A stretch of 64,000 nt of DNA from Chitinophagaceae bacterium UBA1946 (GTDB taxonomy: Bacteria; Bacteroidota; Bacteroidia; Chitinophagales; Chitinophagaceae): NCBI GenBank assembly GCA_002336815.1, contig DDEU01000009.1:28190-92189 (forward strand). The letters run 5' to 3'. This document shows positions 24,706-34,068 of this stretch, in pieces. The number at the start of each line of letters is the position of its first letter. The first letter of the stretch is position 1. The position numbers and the translations under genes were made by a program. The notes below the pieces were generated by a model. That model saw nothing but the letters and a program-made list of their open reading frames with translations. It had not been told where the DNA came from and searched no databases.

Positions 24706-27285
24706 ATGGACCATCAATCTGTAAAAGGCTTGCAGCAGTTTAAAACTCTGGTAGGCATCAAATACCTGCTGTACAACAGTCTCTTCACTTCCCTGCCCTT
24801 TCACCGCATTGAAAAAACGGGGATACTGCTTTCTTTACTGCTCAATAATTGCGAAGAAGGCTATAAAAAAAAACAAAGCCCCCGGGAGATCATCGAAGAT
24901 TTTTTTTCAAAACATACCACCTATACGCAACCGCAGGAACAGCTTGACCTGTTGTTTCGGTTTATCCAGTACATAGAACGACAGGTGGTGTTGTTTGATG
25001 CGCTGGAGGATGCATCCTTCAGGGAGGTAAACGACTTTTCCGGTGTGGGTACGCTCAAGCATCTTGAAAGTGAAGTGCTGCAAAATAAAAAGCAGCAGGA
25101 ACTGAAGGAGAAATTGCACCATTTTGCCATCCGGCTTGTACTCACCGCACATCCTACTCAATTTTACCCCGGGTCTGTATTGGGCATCATCAATGATCTC
25201 TCCAGGGCCCTGTCAGAAAATGATACCGTGCAGATCAATATGTACCTGCAGCAATTGGGCAAAACACCCTTCTTTAAAAAACAAAAACCCAGCCCTTACG
25301 ATGAGGCCATGAACCTGATCTGGTATCTTGAAAATGTTTTTTACCCGGCTGCAGGAAGGATCATTTCATTTTTAAAGAACCAGTTTCCTGATGCGGTCAA
25401 CGATAAAAATCCAGTGATCAATATGGGCTTCTGGCCCGGTGGCGATAGGGATGGCAATCCTTTTGTAAATGCGGCCACTACGTTAAAAGTGGCAGATGCA
25501 CTGCGGGGCGGCATCATCAAGTCTTATTACATGGAGATCCGCAGGATCAAGCGCAGGCTTACGTTTGAGGGAGTCGACAGCATTTTGAACGATCTTGAAA
25601 GAGACCTGTACAATAATATTTTCATCCCGGATCAGCGTACTGAAATAAGCAAAGAAGGTATCCTGGAATCGCTGAATAAGATCCGGGAGATCATCGTGTA
25701 CAAACACAACAACCTATTTCTATACCTCGTAGATAACCTCATCAACAAACTCAATATTTTCGGTTTGCATTTTGCCTCGCTGGATGTAAGACAGGAAAGC
25801 AGCATTCACAATAAGGTACTGGAACTGGTGGCAGCAACGACTGATGCACTTCCGTCGGACTACGCAGGCTTGTCGCCGGCAGAAAAAATAACGATCCTTA
25901 CCGGCACCACCGGCCTGGTAGAAAGGCTACAGACGGATGACCCGGTACTGGCAGACACCATCGATTCTATCAAAGCCATTAAAACCATACAGGAATTTAA
26001 CGGCGAAGCTGGTTGCAACCGTTATATCATCAGCCAGTGCAACAGTGCCCTGAATGTGCTGGAAGTGTATGGTCTTTTTTCACTTTGCGGATGGCAACTC
26101 GACAAGATGACCATTGATATTGTACCACTGTTTGAAACCATCGACGACCTGAAGAATGCCAATGAGGTAATGCAGACTTTGTACAGCAACAAAGCTTATG
26201 CAGCACATCTTTCAAGAAGAAATTATCGCCAAACCATCATGCTCGGTTTTAGTGATGGCACTAAAGACGGGGGTTATTTGATGGCGAACTGGAGTATTTA
26301 CAAAGCCAAAGAAGAACTGACAGCTATTTCCAGGAAATACAATATTGAAGTGATATTTTTTGATGGCCGTGGCGGACCTCCCTCCAGGGGCGGTGGAAAA
26401 ACGCATAAATTCTATGCCTCCATGGGCCAGAATATTTCTAACCGGGAGATACAGTTAACGGTACAGGGACAAACGGTGAGTTCCAACTTCGGCATTATTG
26501 ATGCGGCGCAGTACAATATTGAACAGTTGTTGCATGCCGGTATCAGCAACGACCTGTTTAACAGCCGGAAGATCACCCTGGAGGAGTCAGAGGAGCGGTT
26601 GTTGCAACAACTGGCAGACAGCAGCTACGTAAAATATGTTGCGTTAAAGAACCATCCCTATTTTGCAGATTACTTATCGCAGGTAAGTCCGCTGAAATTT
26701 TATGCCGAAACAAATATTGGCAGCCGGCCGGCCAAACGGAGCAACGACAACCGGCTTACGTTGAAAGACCTCAGGGCCATTCCTTACGTTGGCGCATGGG
26801 CGCAGATGAAACAAAATGTGACCGGGTATTTTGGTGTGGGTACTGCGCTGTTGAAGATAGAACAGGATGGAAGTTTTGAAGAAGTTAAAAAATTATACCA
26901 CAGCTCGCTGTTCTTTAAAACATTGCTTGATAACTGTGAGATGGCCATGAAAAAGTGTTTTTTTCCATTAACGGCATTTGTTGCCAACGATGAAAAATAT
27001 GGCGAGATATGGAATATCATCCATGAAGAATTCCTGCTTACCCGGCAATACATTCTTAAGCTGAGCGATCGTAGCGAACTGATGGGCGACTACCCGATCG
27101 AACAGTTATCCATCAACATGAGAGAGCGGATCGTTCTGCCACTGCTTACCATACAGCAATATGCACTGATGCATATCCGGGAGGCAGAAGATAACCTCGT
27201 ACAGTCACCTTTAAAAGATACCTGGCAAAAACTGGTAATGCGATCCTCCTTTGGCATTATCAATGCCGGCCGGAATTCAGCATAA
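24706..27285 (+). CDS. ppc: phosphoenolpyruvate carboxylase
   Basis: 859 residues, cytoplasmic; carboxylates PEP to oxaloacetate, feeding aspartate and so the divergent threonine operon. The first catalytic histidine is His149 in VLTAHPTQF; FWPGGDRDGNPFV and LDVRQESS are also typical. The second signature reads FFDGRGGPPSRGGG, with Asp553 where E. coli has the His of FHGRGG, and LGFSDGTKDGG replaces GYSDSAKDAG. The C-terminus (RSSFGIINAGRNSA) is shorter than, and differs from, the usual NTG ending. So this is a divergent branch of the family, possibly with altered kinetics. Start chosen at the ATG that opens MDHQSVKGLQQF; no strong promoter match found. Confidence 0.85.
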   Translation: MDHQSVKGLQQFKTLVGIKYLLYNSLFTSLPFHRIEKTGILLSLLLNNCEEGYKKKQSPREIIEDFFSKHTTYTQPQEQLDLLFRFIQYIERQVVLFDALEDASFREVNDFSGVGTLKHLESEVLQNKKQQELKEKLHHFAIRLVLTAHPTQFYPGSVLGIINDLSRALSENDTVQINMYLQQLGKTPFFKKQKPSPYDEAMNLIWYLENVFYPAAGRIISFLKNQFPDAVNDKNPVINMGFWPGGDRDGNPFVNAATTLKVADALRGGIIKSYYMEIRRIKRRLTFEGVDSILNDLERDLYNNIFIPDQRTEISKEGILESLNKIREIIVYKHNNLFLYLVDNLINKLNIFGLHFASLDVRQESSIHNKVLELVAATTDALPSDYAGLSPAEKITILTGTTGLVERLQTDDPVLADTIDSIKAIKTIQEFNGEAGCNRYIISQCNSALNVLEVYGLFSLCGWQLDKMTIDIVPLFETIDDLKNANEVMQTLYSNKAYAAHLSRRNYRQTIMLGFSDGTKDGGYLMANWSIYKAKEELTAISRKYNIEVIFFDGRGGPPSRGGGKTHKFYASMGQNISNREIQLTVQGQTVSSNFGIIDAAQYNIEQLLHAGISNDLFNSRKITLEESEERLLQQLADSSYVKYVALKNHPYFADYLSQVSPLKFYAETNIGSRPAKRSNDNRLTLKDLRAIPYVGAWAQMKQNVTGYFGVGTALLKIEQDGSFEEVKKLYHSSLFFKTLLDNCEMAMKKCFFPLTAFVANDEKYGEIWNIIHEEFLLTRQYILKLSDRSELMGDYPIEQLSINMRERIVLPLLTIQQYALMHIREAEDNLVQSPLKDTWQKLVMRSSFGIINAGRNSA

Positions 27286-27598
27286 GCTTACAGATGTACC
27301 AAAAAAAAAGCAGCATTTAAATAAATTAAATGCTGCTTTTAAATAGGAAAGAGTTTCAGGGTTAAAAGAAGCAGGGACTGAGCCCCGCCGGAATATTATT
27401 AAAATTGGTATTATTCCCTCTTTCTTAAAATCAAAAATATTATCAGAATCAATAGAAAGAATTTATATTTTTTTTCTGCAGGGAATTGGCAATAAGTGCG
27501 CATGTTTTGGCAATAACTGCAATAATCCGGCACCTAAAAGAACGACAGCCGGCGGCATATTACCCAAAAAATAGTTTTTCAACACTATCTTTAAAGTA
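27286..27598. other. intergenic region after ppc
   Basis: 313 bases between ppc and the sensor kinase. It contains the ppc terminator and then AT-rich sequence with no gene. TATCTTTA at 27586-27593, five bases before the kinase ATG, is one base off the -7 consensus but too close to the start codon to be convincing. Confidence 0.5.
27309..27340 (+). terminator. ppc intrinsic terminator
   Basis: Perfect 12-bp stem AGCAGCATTTAA / TTAAATGCTGCT with a 5-base loop, flanked by A9 on the left and T4 on the right, 23 bases after the ppc stop. It could work in both directions. Confidence 0.85.
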
Positions 27599-30500
27599 AT
27601 GAACCGATTTTTTGGGCTGATATTTTTACTGTTGTTTACTGCGGCGGGAGCTTGTGCACAGGGAGACCTGGCCAGATTCAGGAATTTTATACAGGAAAAG
27701 CCTGCAGTGGATTCTGACAATCTAAGGGTGAACAGGCAGCAAAAAGAATTCATCTTAAAGAATTACACACAGGAAGAAGGGCTGCCAAGCAACGAAACCT
27801 ACTATGTGTACGAAGATTCAAAACACTATATCTGGATCGCTACCGACCTGGGCGTGGTAAGGTACAACGGCAATAAATTTGAGCATTTCAGTCTCCCCGA
27901 TAACGTGGTGTTCAAAATACTGGAAGACAGCAAAGGAAGGATCTGGTTCTTCAGTCACAAAGCGCTGCTGGCGTATTTTGAAAATGAAAAGATCTATCCT
28001 TTTCCATACAACAACATCATTTCAAAACGAATTGAAAAGATCCACATCATCGACTGCCATATTGATGACGGCGGCACTATTTTTCTCAACTCCATTCTTG
28101 ATTCCAACTATGTAATTTCCCCGGATGGAAGCATAAAAGCATTCAATCATGAAATTGACACGATGGGATCGTGGTTCTTTGATGTTGACCAGGTAGAAAA
28201 TGGAAGATATTTTACCCAGTTAACACAGAACTCCGGTGACGTAGAAGGTTTTTCAATCACGGTGAAACGCCGTGCTGAACGACTTAATTTCAACATCCCT
28301 TTACTGGCAAGACCTTTTGCACATTTTGGCGCCATCGAAGGGCTCAATAAAGCGGTCTATTTTTTTGGCGGCCCCTTCCTGGTAAAACTTAACCACGATG
28401 GCACGTACAAAGTAAAAAAAATGTCTTCCAAAATACTCTGTCTTAAAATGATCCGTGGCAACCTGTGGATCGGTATGTATAACAACGGTGTGGCAATCCT
28501 TTCGCCTGAACTTGAAAATACAGAAACGGCTTCGGTGCTTTCAAGCAAAAGTGTTACCTGCATCAATAGCGATTATGAAGATGGGCTTTGGCTATCTACC
28601 CTGGAAAATGGCGCCTATTATATCAAGAACACCAGCATCAGCCATTTAACGGATAATGATGCTTCCAATACTTATGTATCAAGATTATTGAATTACAAGG
28701 ACACGGTGTTGATCTTTTCAAAATTCGATGGCCTTTACCGGTATGCCAAATCCAGCACCGATTTTTTTTATCCGTTAAAAAATCAAACGGCCGTGCAGTT
28801 GTTTACAAGGGGCAAAACTTTATTTTTTGCCGGCGCCATCACTCCTTATAACAGCAATGTAAAAATAAAAGATCCATATTTTGATAATATCTGTACCTAC
28901 AATGCGGGTGAAACAAAGATCGCAGGGCACGATACGATCGTTTCCAGCAGGTCAAACCATGTGGTGATCTTTAAAAGCATGTTCATCAATGACAATGCTC
29001 CTCATACCCCTATTGATCACAATTACTATCAAAACTGGAAGATCATTTTACCACGCCCGGCCACTTTATTCATTGATGCTGCCGGTTATATCTGGGGAGG
29101 CACCAATGATGGTTTATACCGCTCAACGATATCCTTTGATACGATGCTTAAATTCAAAGCTTCATCGGCGCTGCTTGGCAACGGCATCAGTTGTATCAAA
29201 GAATTAAAAAAAGGCATGCTCGCTGTAGGTATCCGGCTTGCAGGCATAGCGTTGTTGACCGATACCACCATTGTAGCCAACATTACCGAGAAAGAAGGGT
29301 TGCTGAGTGACAAAGTAAGATGTTTGTTATTTTATAAAGACCAGCTTTGGGCAGGCACGGCAAAAGGTATTTCTGTAATTAAATTCCATTCTTACCTGCC
29401 ATTGCAATATTCAATCATCAACATTGGAAAAAATGACGGCTTTTATAATCTTACCATCAACCAGCTTACCCAGTTTAAAGATAAAGTAGTAGCGGCCACG
29501 AGTAACGGCATTTATTTTTTCGAAAACCCGGAGGAAATACTGAACCGCAATTTGCCTGTCCTTCCTTTCTATATCAATACCATCAGTTCTTATAAAGGTG
29601 ATACTACCGGCATTGCCAACATTGCCCTGCCTTATTCAAAAAACAGGCTGACACTCAAGTTCAGCGCTGTAAGTTTTAATTCGTATGAAACCATAAAGTA
29701 CATGTACCGCTTTGATCATGGTGATACGGCATGGCACAGCACCAGCAACCCGGAACTGCTGCTGGAAAACCTGGAGCCAGGCACTTACGATCTGCAAATG
29801 AAAGCGATCATCGCCAATCAACACCGGCAATCGGTAGTGCGGAAACTGAGCATTACCGTTGAAAAACCCTGGTGGCAGGATAACTGGTTCAGGTTACTTA
29901 CCGTATTGTTAACTGCAGGAATTGTGTACTGGTACATCAACCACCGGGTGAAAAAAATTAAGAGGGAAGAAAAAAGAAAAACAGCGCTTAACAGCAAACT
30001 GGCAGAGCTGGAGCAAACAGCGCTTCGTTCGCAGATGAATCCTCATTTTATTTTCAACTGCCTCACTTCTATTCAGCAATTGATCGTAACCGGGAATAAA
30101 ACAGATGCCAACGAATACCTGGTAAAATTTGCAAGGCTCATTCGTAAAACACTTGAACTGTCTGCACATCCTTTTATCAGCATCAGGGAAGAAACCGAAT
30201 ATTTGAATGAATATCTTTTCCTGGAACACCTTCGCCTGTCGGATCATTTTAATTTCACCATCACGGTTGCTGAAACCATCAATACAGACCGAACGTATAT
30301 TCCCAATATGATGATACAGCCGGTAGTGGAAAACTGCATCCGCCATGGTATCAAATCGCTCGAAAATAAAAAAGGCCACATCGCCATTGCTTTCAGCAAT
30401 TCACAAAAGCACATCACCTGTACCGTTACCGACAATGGTGTAGGACGCACCGGCCATCCTGCTGCCGGCGACAATGCATTTACAAAACACAAAAGCTATG

Positions 30501-30649
30501 GCATGGACATCATCAGGAAAAGACTGCAGACCTTTGCCGAATTTGACGAACAGGACAGCAGCATTGAAATAAAAGATATGTACGACGAAAGCGGCCTTGC
30601 CGCAGGCACACAGGTAATTTTACATCTACCATTTAAAAACAGTTTATGA
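27599..30649 (+). CDS. LytS-type sensor histidine kinase with periplasmic propeller
   Basis: 1016 residues. After a signal peptide (MNRFFGLIFLLLFTAAGACA), a periplasmic two-component-regulator propeller starts near residue 58 (EEGLPSNETYYVYEDSKHYI, blades with IWIATDLGVVRYNG and YIWGGTNDGLYR). A Y_Y_Y-type Ig domain follows (about 660-760), then one membrane helix (about 765-785). A short coiled coil leads into the His_kinase domain: LRSQMNPHFIFNCLTSIQQL with phospho-acceptor His816, and MMIQPVVENCIRHGI plus TVTDNGVG of the ATPase domain. This is the layout of Bacteroidota sensors outside the hybrid SusR type. The response regulator gene overlaps it by 4 bases (ATGA), so they form a pair. The ligand is unknown; carbohydrate or cell-wall cues are common for such propellers. 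Confidence 0.9.
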   Translation: MNRFFGLIFLLLFTAAGACAQGDLARFRNFIQEKPAVDSDNLRVNRQQKEFILKNYTQEEGLPSNETYYVYEDSKHYIWIATDLGVVRYNGNKFEHFSLPDNVVFKILEDSKGRIWFFSHKALLAYFENEKIYPFPYNNIISKRIEKIHIIDCHIDDGGTIFLNSILDSNYVISPDGSIKAFNHEIDTMGSWFFDVDQVENGRYFTQLTQNSGDVEGFSITVKRRAERLNFNIPLLARPFAHFGAIEGLNKAVYFFGGPFLVKLNHDGTYKVKKMSSKILCLKMIRGNLWIGMYNNGVAILSPELENTETASVLSSKSVTCINSDYEDGLWLSTLENGAYYIKNTSISHLTDNDASNTYVSRLLNYKDTVLIFSKFDGLYRYAKSSTDFFYPLKNQTAVQLFTRGKTLFFAGAITPYNSNVKIKDPYFDNICTYNAGETKIAGHDTIVSSRSNHVVIFKSMFINDNAPHTPIDHNYYQNWKIILPRPATLFIDAAGYIWGGTNDGLYRSTISFDTMLKFKASSALLGNGISCIKELKKGMLAVGIRLAGIALLTDTTIVANITEKEGLLSDKVRCLLFYKDQLWAGTAKGISVIKFHSYLPLQYSIINIGKNDGFYNLTINQLTQFKDKVVAATSNGIYFFENPEEILNRNLPVLPFYINTISSYKGDTTGIANIALPYSKNRLTLKFSAVSFNSYETIKYMYRFDHGDTAWHSTSNPELLLENLEPGTYDLQMKAIIANQHRQSVVRKLSITVEKPWWQDNWFRLLTVLLTAGIVYWYINHRVKKIKREEKRKTALNSKLAELEQTALRSQMNPHFIFNCLTSIQQLIVTGNKTDANEYLVKFARLIRKTLELSAHPFISIREETEYLNEYLFLEHLRLSDHFNFTITVAETINTDRTYIPNMMIQPVVENCIRHGIKSLENKKGHIAIAFSNSQKHITCTVTDNGVGRTGHPAAGDNAFTKHKSYGMDIIRKRLQTFAEFDEQDSSIEIKDMYDESGLAAGTQVILHLPFKNSL

Positions 30650-31395
30650 TAAAAGCAGTACACATCGAAGATGAACCAAGAAATATTGACCTGCTGAAAA
30701 GCCTGGTACAATCGCATTGTCCTGATATCAGCCTGGTGGGGGATGCTAAAAATATACCTGACGCCATTGAACTGATAGAAAAGACCAAACCTCAACTGGT
30801 GTACCTTGATATTGAACTCAACAAAGGCAATGCTTTCGAGCTACTGGAATCACTGAAAGATTTCACGTTTCAGGTGATCTTTATCACTGCGTTCAATGAA
30901 TATGCCGTAAAAGCTTTCCGCTACAACGCAGTAGATTATTTACTAAAACCCATCAGCATCGCAGAATTAAAAGAGGCCACTGAAAAAGCGGTTCATAAAA
31001 TAAAACAGGCGGCCGGTAATAATAATATTTTCGAAGTTTTAAAAGAATTAAAATTTAACATGGGCGTGCATAAAGTTGGGCTGCCTGTTACAGATGGTGT
31101 GGTATTTATCAATACGGATGAGATCATCCGCTGCGAAGCAAAAGGAAGCTACAGTGCAGTTTACCTGGTAAGTAAAAAAGTGATCACTTCAACAAAAACG
31201 TTGAAGGAGATCGAGGATATTCTTACCACACCAAATTTTGTGAGGGTACACAATTCCTGGATCATCAATACCCGCTATCTCAAAAAATATTACCGCGGAA
31301 AAAACTCTTATATGGAACTGGAAGACGGCAGCACCGTCACCATTTCGTTGCGTAAAAAAAGCGACATCCTTTCTTTCCTGAAAGATTTCGAATAA
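30646..31395 (+). CDS. LytTR-family response regulator
   Basis: 249 residues. Receiver domain 1-120 with acidic pocket HIEDEP, phospho-acceptor Asp55 in LVYLDIELNKG, the Thr of FITAFNEYA and the Lys of YLLKP. The LytTR DNA-binding domain is about 145-245 (FINTDEIIRCEAKGSYSAVY, FVRVHNSWIINTRYLKKYYR). The start codon overlaps the kinase stop (ATGA), so translation is coupled. Targets are not evident; LytTR proteins bind paired direct repeats upstream of their genes. Confidence 0.92.
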   Translation: MIKAVHIEDEPRNIDLLKSLVQSHCPDISLVGDAKNIPDAIELIEKTKPQLVYLDIELNKGNAFELLESLKDFTFQVIFITAFNEYAVKAFRYNAVDYLLKPISIAELKEATEKAVHKIKQAAGNNNIFEVLKELKFNMGVHKVGLPVTDGVVFINTDEIIRCEAKGSYSAVYLVSKKVITSTKTLKEIEDILTTPNFVRVHNSWIINTRYLKKYYRGKNSYMELEDGSTVTISLRKKSDILSFLKDFE

Positions 31396-31410
31396 TTATC
31401 CTGCGATCAT

Positions 31411-31450
31411 AAAATGAAAAAGCGTTGAGTGATCAACGCTTTTTCATTTT
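31411..31450. terminator. bidirectional terminator between regulator and fasciclin genes
   Basis: Perfect 18-bp arms AAAATGAAAAAGCGTTGA and its complement around a GTGA loop, with A and T runs at the ends, placed between two convergent genes. Confidence 0.9.
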
Positions 31451-31469
31451 ATACAACTGTAGAGATAAA

Positions 31470-32042
31470 TTATTCCGGCAGTAGCACATGATCGATCACA
31501 TGTATCACGCCATTACTTTGGTTCACGTCTTTAATGGTAACATAGGCTTTGCCACCTTTCGAATCCTTTACTGCAAGCCTTGCGCCTTCCATGCTCAGCA
31601 TGAGTTTACCGCCAGCCACGGTAGTAAGCGTTGCGGTGCCATTGCCTTCTTTGATCAGCTTCGCAATATCGGTTGCATTTAATTTTCCTGCCACTACATG
31701 ATAGGTAAGCACTCCTGTTAATACGGCTTTATTCTCCGGTTTTAGCAGCGTTGCTACCGTTCCCTTTGGAAGTTTGTCGAAAGCTGCATTGGTAGGGGCG
31801 AATACGGTGAACGGGCCCGCTCCCTGCAGGGTTTCCACCAGTCCTGCTGCTTTTACTGCTGCCACGAGGGTTGTGTGATCCTTACTGTTAACGGCATTGG
31901 AAACAATGTCTTTTGATGGATACATCGGGGCCCCACCCACTTCTACCGTCTTTTCTTTGTCCATTTTTCCTGTTTGTGCAAATGATGTGTTGCTGCATAG
32001 AACAGCAGCTACTGCGATCACTACGATACTGATTCTTTTCAT
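31470..32042 (-). CDS. secreted fasciclin-domain protein
   Basis: 190 residues with a signal peptide (MKRISIVVIAVAAVLCSNTSFAQ) and a single FAS1 domain (about 55-190). H1 and H2 segments are TVFAPTNAAFDKLP, LTYHVVAGKL and NGVIHVIDHVLLP. FAS1 proteins are extracytoplasmic adhesion or ligand-binding proteins. It lies downstream of an ECF sigma / RskA-like anti-sigma pair but is separated from it by a terminator, so it may be a target of that sigma factor from its own promoter. The arrangement recalls mycobacterial sigK-rskA, which controls the fasciclin proteins MPT70 and MPT83. Confidence 0.9.
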   Translation of the reverse strand: MKRISIVVIAVAAVLCSNTSFAQTGKMDKEKTVEVGGAPMYPSKDIVSNAVNSKDHTTLVAAVKAAGLVETLQGAGPFTVFAPTNAAFDKLPKGTVATLLKPENKAVLTGVLTYHVVAGKLNATDIAKLIKEGNGTATLTTVAGGKLMLSMEGARLAVKDSKGGKAYVTIKDVNQSNGVIHVIDHVLLPE

Positions 32043-32230
32043 TGTAATAGATTTTTATTTACTGAATTAATTGTTTCGTTCATTTACGAAAATCAAGGGA
32101 GCATGGATTGAGCTGGTTGCAAAAAACACTCCTTAAAGAAGTACTATTGCAACAGTAACTACATAAAATTTTTAATCACCAGGAAGGGAAAGAAGTAAGA
32201 TAACAGGAACGGGTAACTGCATAAAATGAA

Positions 32231-32265
32231 AAAGCTGTATCAGCATTTCGCATTGATACAGCTTT
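32231..32265 (-). terminator. terminator of the sigma/anti-sigma operon
   Basis: 12-bp stem TGATACAGCTTT complement around an 11-base loop. On the minus strand the stem is followed by TTTTCATTTTAT, 20-odd bases after the anti-sigma stop. Confidence 0.8.
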
Positions 32266-32285
32266 ATAAATTTTTAAATAAGCGT

Positions 32286-33092
32286 TTACATTTTCCCTAC
32301 CGCCATCACCACACCTGGTTTTTCTGCCGGTTTTGTGCTTAAGTTCTCCATTGATACAGCAAAAGCCTGCACTTTTCCAAAACTTTTCATCTTCTGAATA
32401 TTATAGCTTACGCCTTTCTTTGTAGTGATAATGATGCCGGCATTCACCGGAGCCCCGTCTACAATGGCCCACAACTCGTACTGCTTACCTTCCGGCGCTT
32501 CTGGCAGGTTACTGGGGTCAACATACACATCACCGGTATTTTTCATCCAGAAAACTTTAGCCTGTGCATCCGGTGAAACATCCAGCCCGTTCACCGTTAC
32601 CGGCTGGCTGTACTTGCTTTGAACGATCTGCCAGTTGTCATTCATTTCCTTTCGCTGTTCCTGCAGGTTACTCACCATTTCTTTCTGCTGCTCCAGTTCC
32701 TTCCCTATCTTATTGTTGCTGTTAAACTGTACAATGTTAAATGCAGCACTTCCAATGAGCAATACAACAGCGGCTGCCGCTGCATTCTTCCAGGCTGAAG
32801 AAATGGCAACTGTTTTAAAATTATCATTTTCTTTTGCGGCAGGCAATGCGATTACCCTGGCCCGTTCCTGGTCGTTGATCCTGGCAAACACTTTCTCTTT
32901 TACTGCTGCATTGGGTTTGATCGCAGTGAGGCTGGCATACATATCAAGCCCGGCCACTATCTGGTCCAGTTCATCAGCCACTGCAGGGTATTGTGCTACC
33001 CACTGCTGCACCTGCGCCGCTTCCTGTTCAGAAGCGATGCCTGCTGCGTACAGTTCCAGTAATCCTGATGATATGATGTCGTTTATCTCCAC
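32286..33092 (-). CDS. RskA-like anti-sigma factor
   Basis: 268 residues. The N-terminal cytoplasmic part (SGLLELYAAGIASEQEAAQV..) resembles the zinc-free anti-sigma domain that holds the ECF factor. A membrane helix (about 92-112, AAAAAVVLLIGSAAFNIVQF) is followed by a short coiled coil (KIGKELEQQKEMVSNLQEQR). The periplasmic RskA C-terminal domain has VFWMKNTGDVYVDPSNLPEA and GKQYELWAIVDGAPVNAG. It starts 1 base after the sigma-factor stop codon, so the two are one operon. Release of the sigma factor by regulated proteolysis is family knowledge. Confidence 0.88.
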   Translation of the reverse strand: MEINDIISSGLLELYAAGIASEQEAAQVQQWVAQYPAVADELDQIVAGLDMYASLTAIKPNAAVKEKVFARINDQERARVIALPAAKENDNFKTVAISSAWKNAAAAAVVLLIGSAAFNIVQFNSNNKIGKELEQQKEMVSNLQEQRKEMNDNWQIVQSKYSQPVTVNGLDVSPDAQAKVFWMKNTGDVYVDPSNLPEAPEGKQYELWAIVDGAPVNAGIIITTKKGVSYNIQKMKSFGKVQAFAVSMENLSTKPAEKPGVVMAVGKM

Positions 33093-33093
33093 C

Positions 33094-33645
33094 TTACTTA
33101 TATTGTAAATATTTTCTCAATTCTAAAATGGCTGCTCTCATTTTTGTTTTTACCGTACCCAACGGAATACCAAGTTGTTTTGATATTTCATCCTGGGTAA
33201 AACCGTCGAAGTAGGCCATATCAATGATCTGCCGCTGGTCTGCTTTCAAATGCTGAAGCTGCTTTGCTATACCGAGTGAATCAAACTTATCTGAATTGCT
33301 GTTGTTATCACGGATATTACTTACGATGTTTTCATCGCCCGAGATTTTCTGTTGTTTTTTGTAACTCTTACTGCGGAGCGTATCGATGGTAAGATTCCTG
33401 GTGAGATTGAGCATCCAGGTAAAAAGGCGTCCCTTGGTTTTATCGTAGCTGGTAAAATTGTTCCAGATCTTTACAAATGCTTCCTGTAATATATCCTCTG
33501 CAAGTTCCCTGTCTTCTACCATTTTGTAAATAACCGCATTCAGCGCCGAAGCATAGTTATCGTACAGGTAACCAAATACCTGCTGATCTTTTAACTGCAG
33601 ACCTGCAACCAACTCCTCTTCTGTATATTTAACTGTTATTGCCAA
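33094..33645 (-). CDS. ECF-type RNA polymerase sigma factor (SigK-like)
   Basis: 183 residues. Region 2 reads FGYLYDNYASALNAVIYKMV..AEDILQEAFVKIWNNFTSY and LFTWMLNLTRNLTIDTLRS. Region 4 has IIDMAYFDGFTQDEISKQLG followed by IPLGTVKTKMRAAI. It resembles the SigK/RpoE-like group encoded with RskA-type anti-sigma factors. No ATG exists near the conserved N-terminus; the best start is the TTG at 33645-33643 (reading MAITVKYTEEEL). Weak initiation may keep the sigma factor scarce. A TATTTTCG sequence 20 bases upstream is one base off the -7 consensus. Confidence 0.9.
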   Translation of the reverse strand: MAITVKYTEEELVAGLQLKDQQVFGYLYDNYASALNAVIYKMVEDRELAEDILQEAFVKIWNNFTSYDKTKGRLFTWMLNLTRNLTIDTLRSKSYKKQQKISGDENIVSNIRDNNSNSDKFDSLGIAKQLQHLKADQRQIIDMAYFDGFTQDEISKQLGIPLGTVKTKMRAAILELRKYLQYK

Positions 33646-33716
33646 AATAATTTATATAACTGCACGAAAATAGAGCTTTTTAATGCAACTTTCGCCAAAC
33701 AATAAAATAATCAGCT

Positions 33717-34058
33717 ATGCTGCAAAAAGCGATACCACTGTTACCATCTGATAACCTGCGGGCAACCGTTGATTTTTATGAAACAAGATTGCAGTTCACG
33801 GGAACGAATATGGGCAATTATGCGATCCTGAGATCGGGCAAGGCCGAACTGCATTTTTACCTGGTTGATAAAAAAGATCTTCATACTGCTGCGTGTATCA
33901 TTTGTACCGATAACCTGGAAGATCTTTATACAAACTTTGCGGCCCGGGACATGTTGTATCCTAAAGGAAAGATCGAAGAATTAAGCTCTGGCAAAAAAGA
34001 ATTCTGGATACAGGACAACAACGGCAACCGGGTAAAATTTGTGCGGCAATCCAATTAA
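33717..34058 (+). CDS. VOC/glyoxalase-fold protein
   Basis: 113 residues forming two beta-alpha-beta-beta-beta modules of the vicinal-oxygen-chelate fold (LPSDNLRATVDFYETRLQF; ELHFYLVDKKD; EFWIQDNNGNRVKFV). This size and pattern match the bleomycin-resistance-like subgroup, which often binds rather than cleaves small hydrophobic ligands. It stands alone and is divergent from the sigma factor. Function not assignable beyond the fold. Confidence 0.8.
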   Translation: MLQKAIPLLPSDNLRATVDFYETRLQFTGTNMGNYAILRSGKAELHFYLVDKKDLHTAACIICTDNLEDLYTNFAARDMLYPKGKIEELSSGKKEFWIQDNNGNRVKFVRQSN

Positions 34059-34068
34059 CCGTATCACC

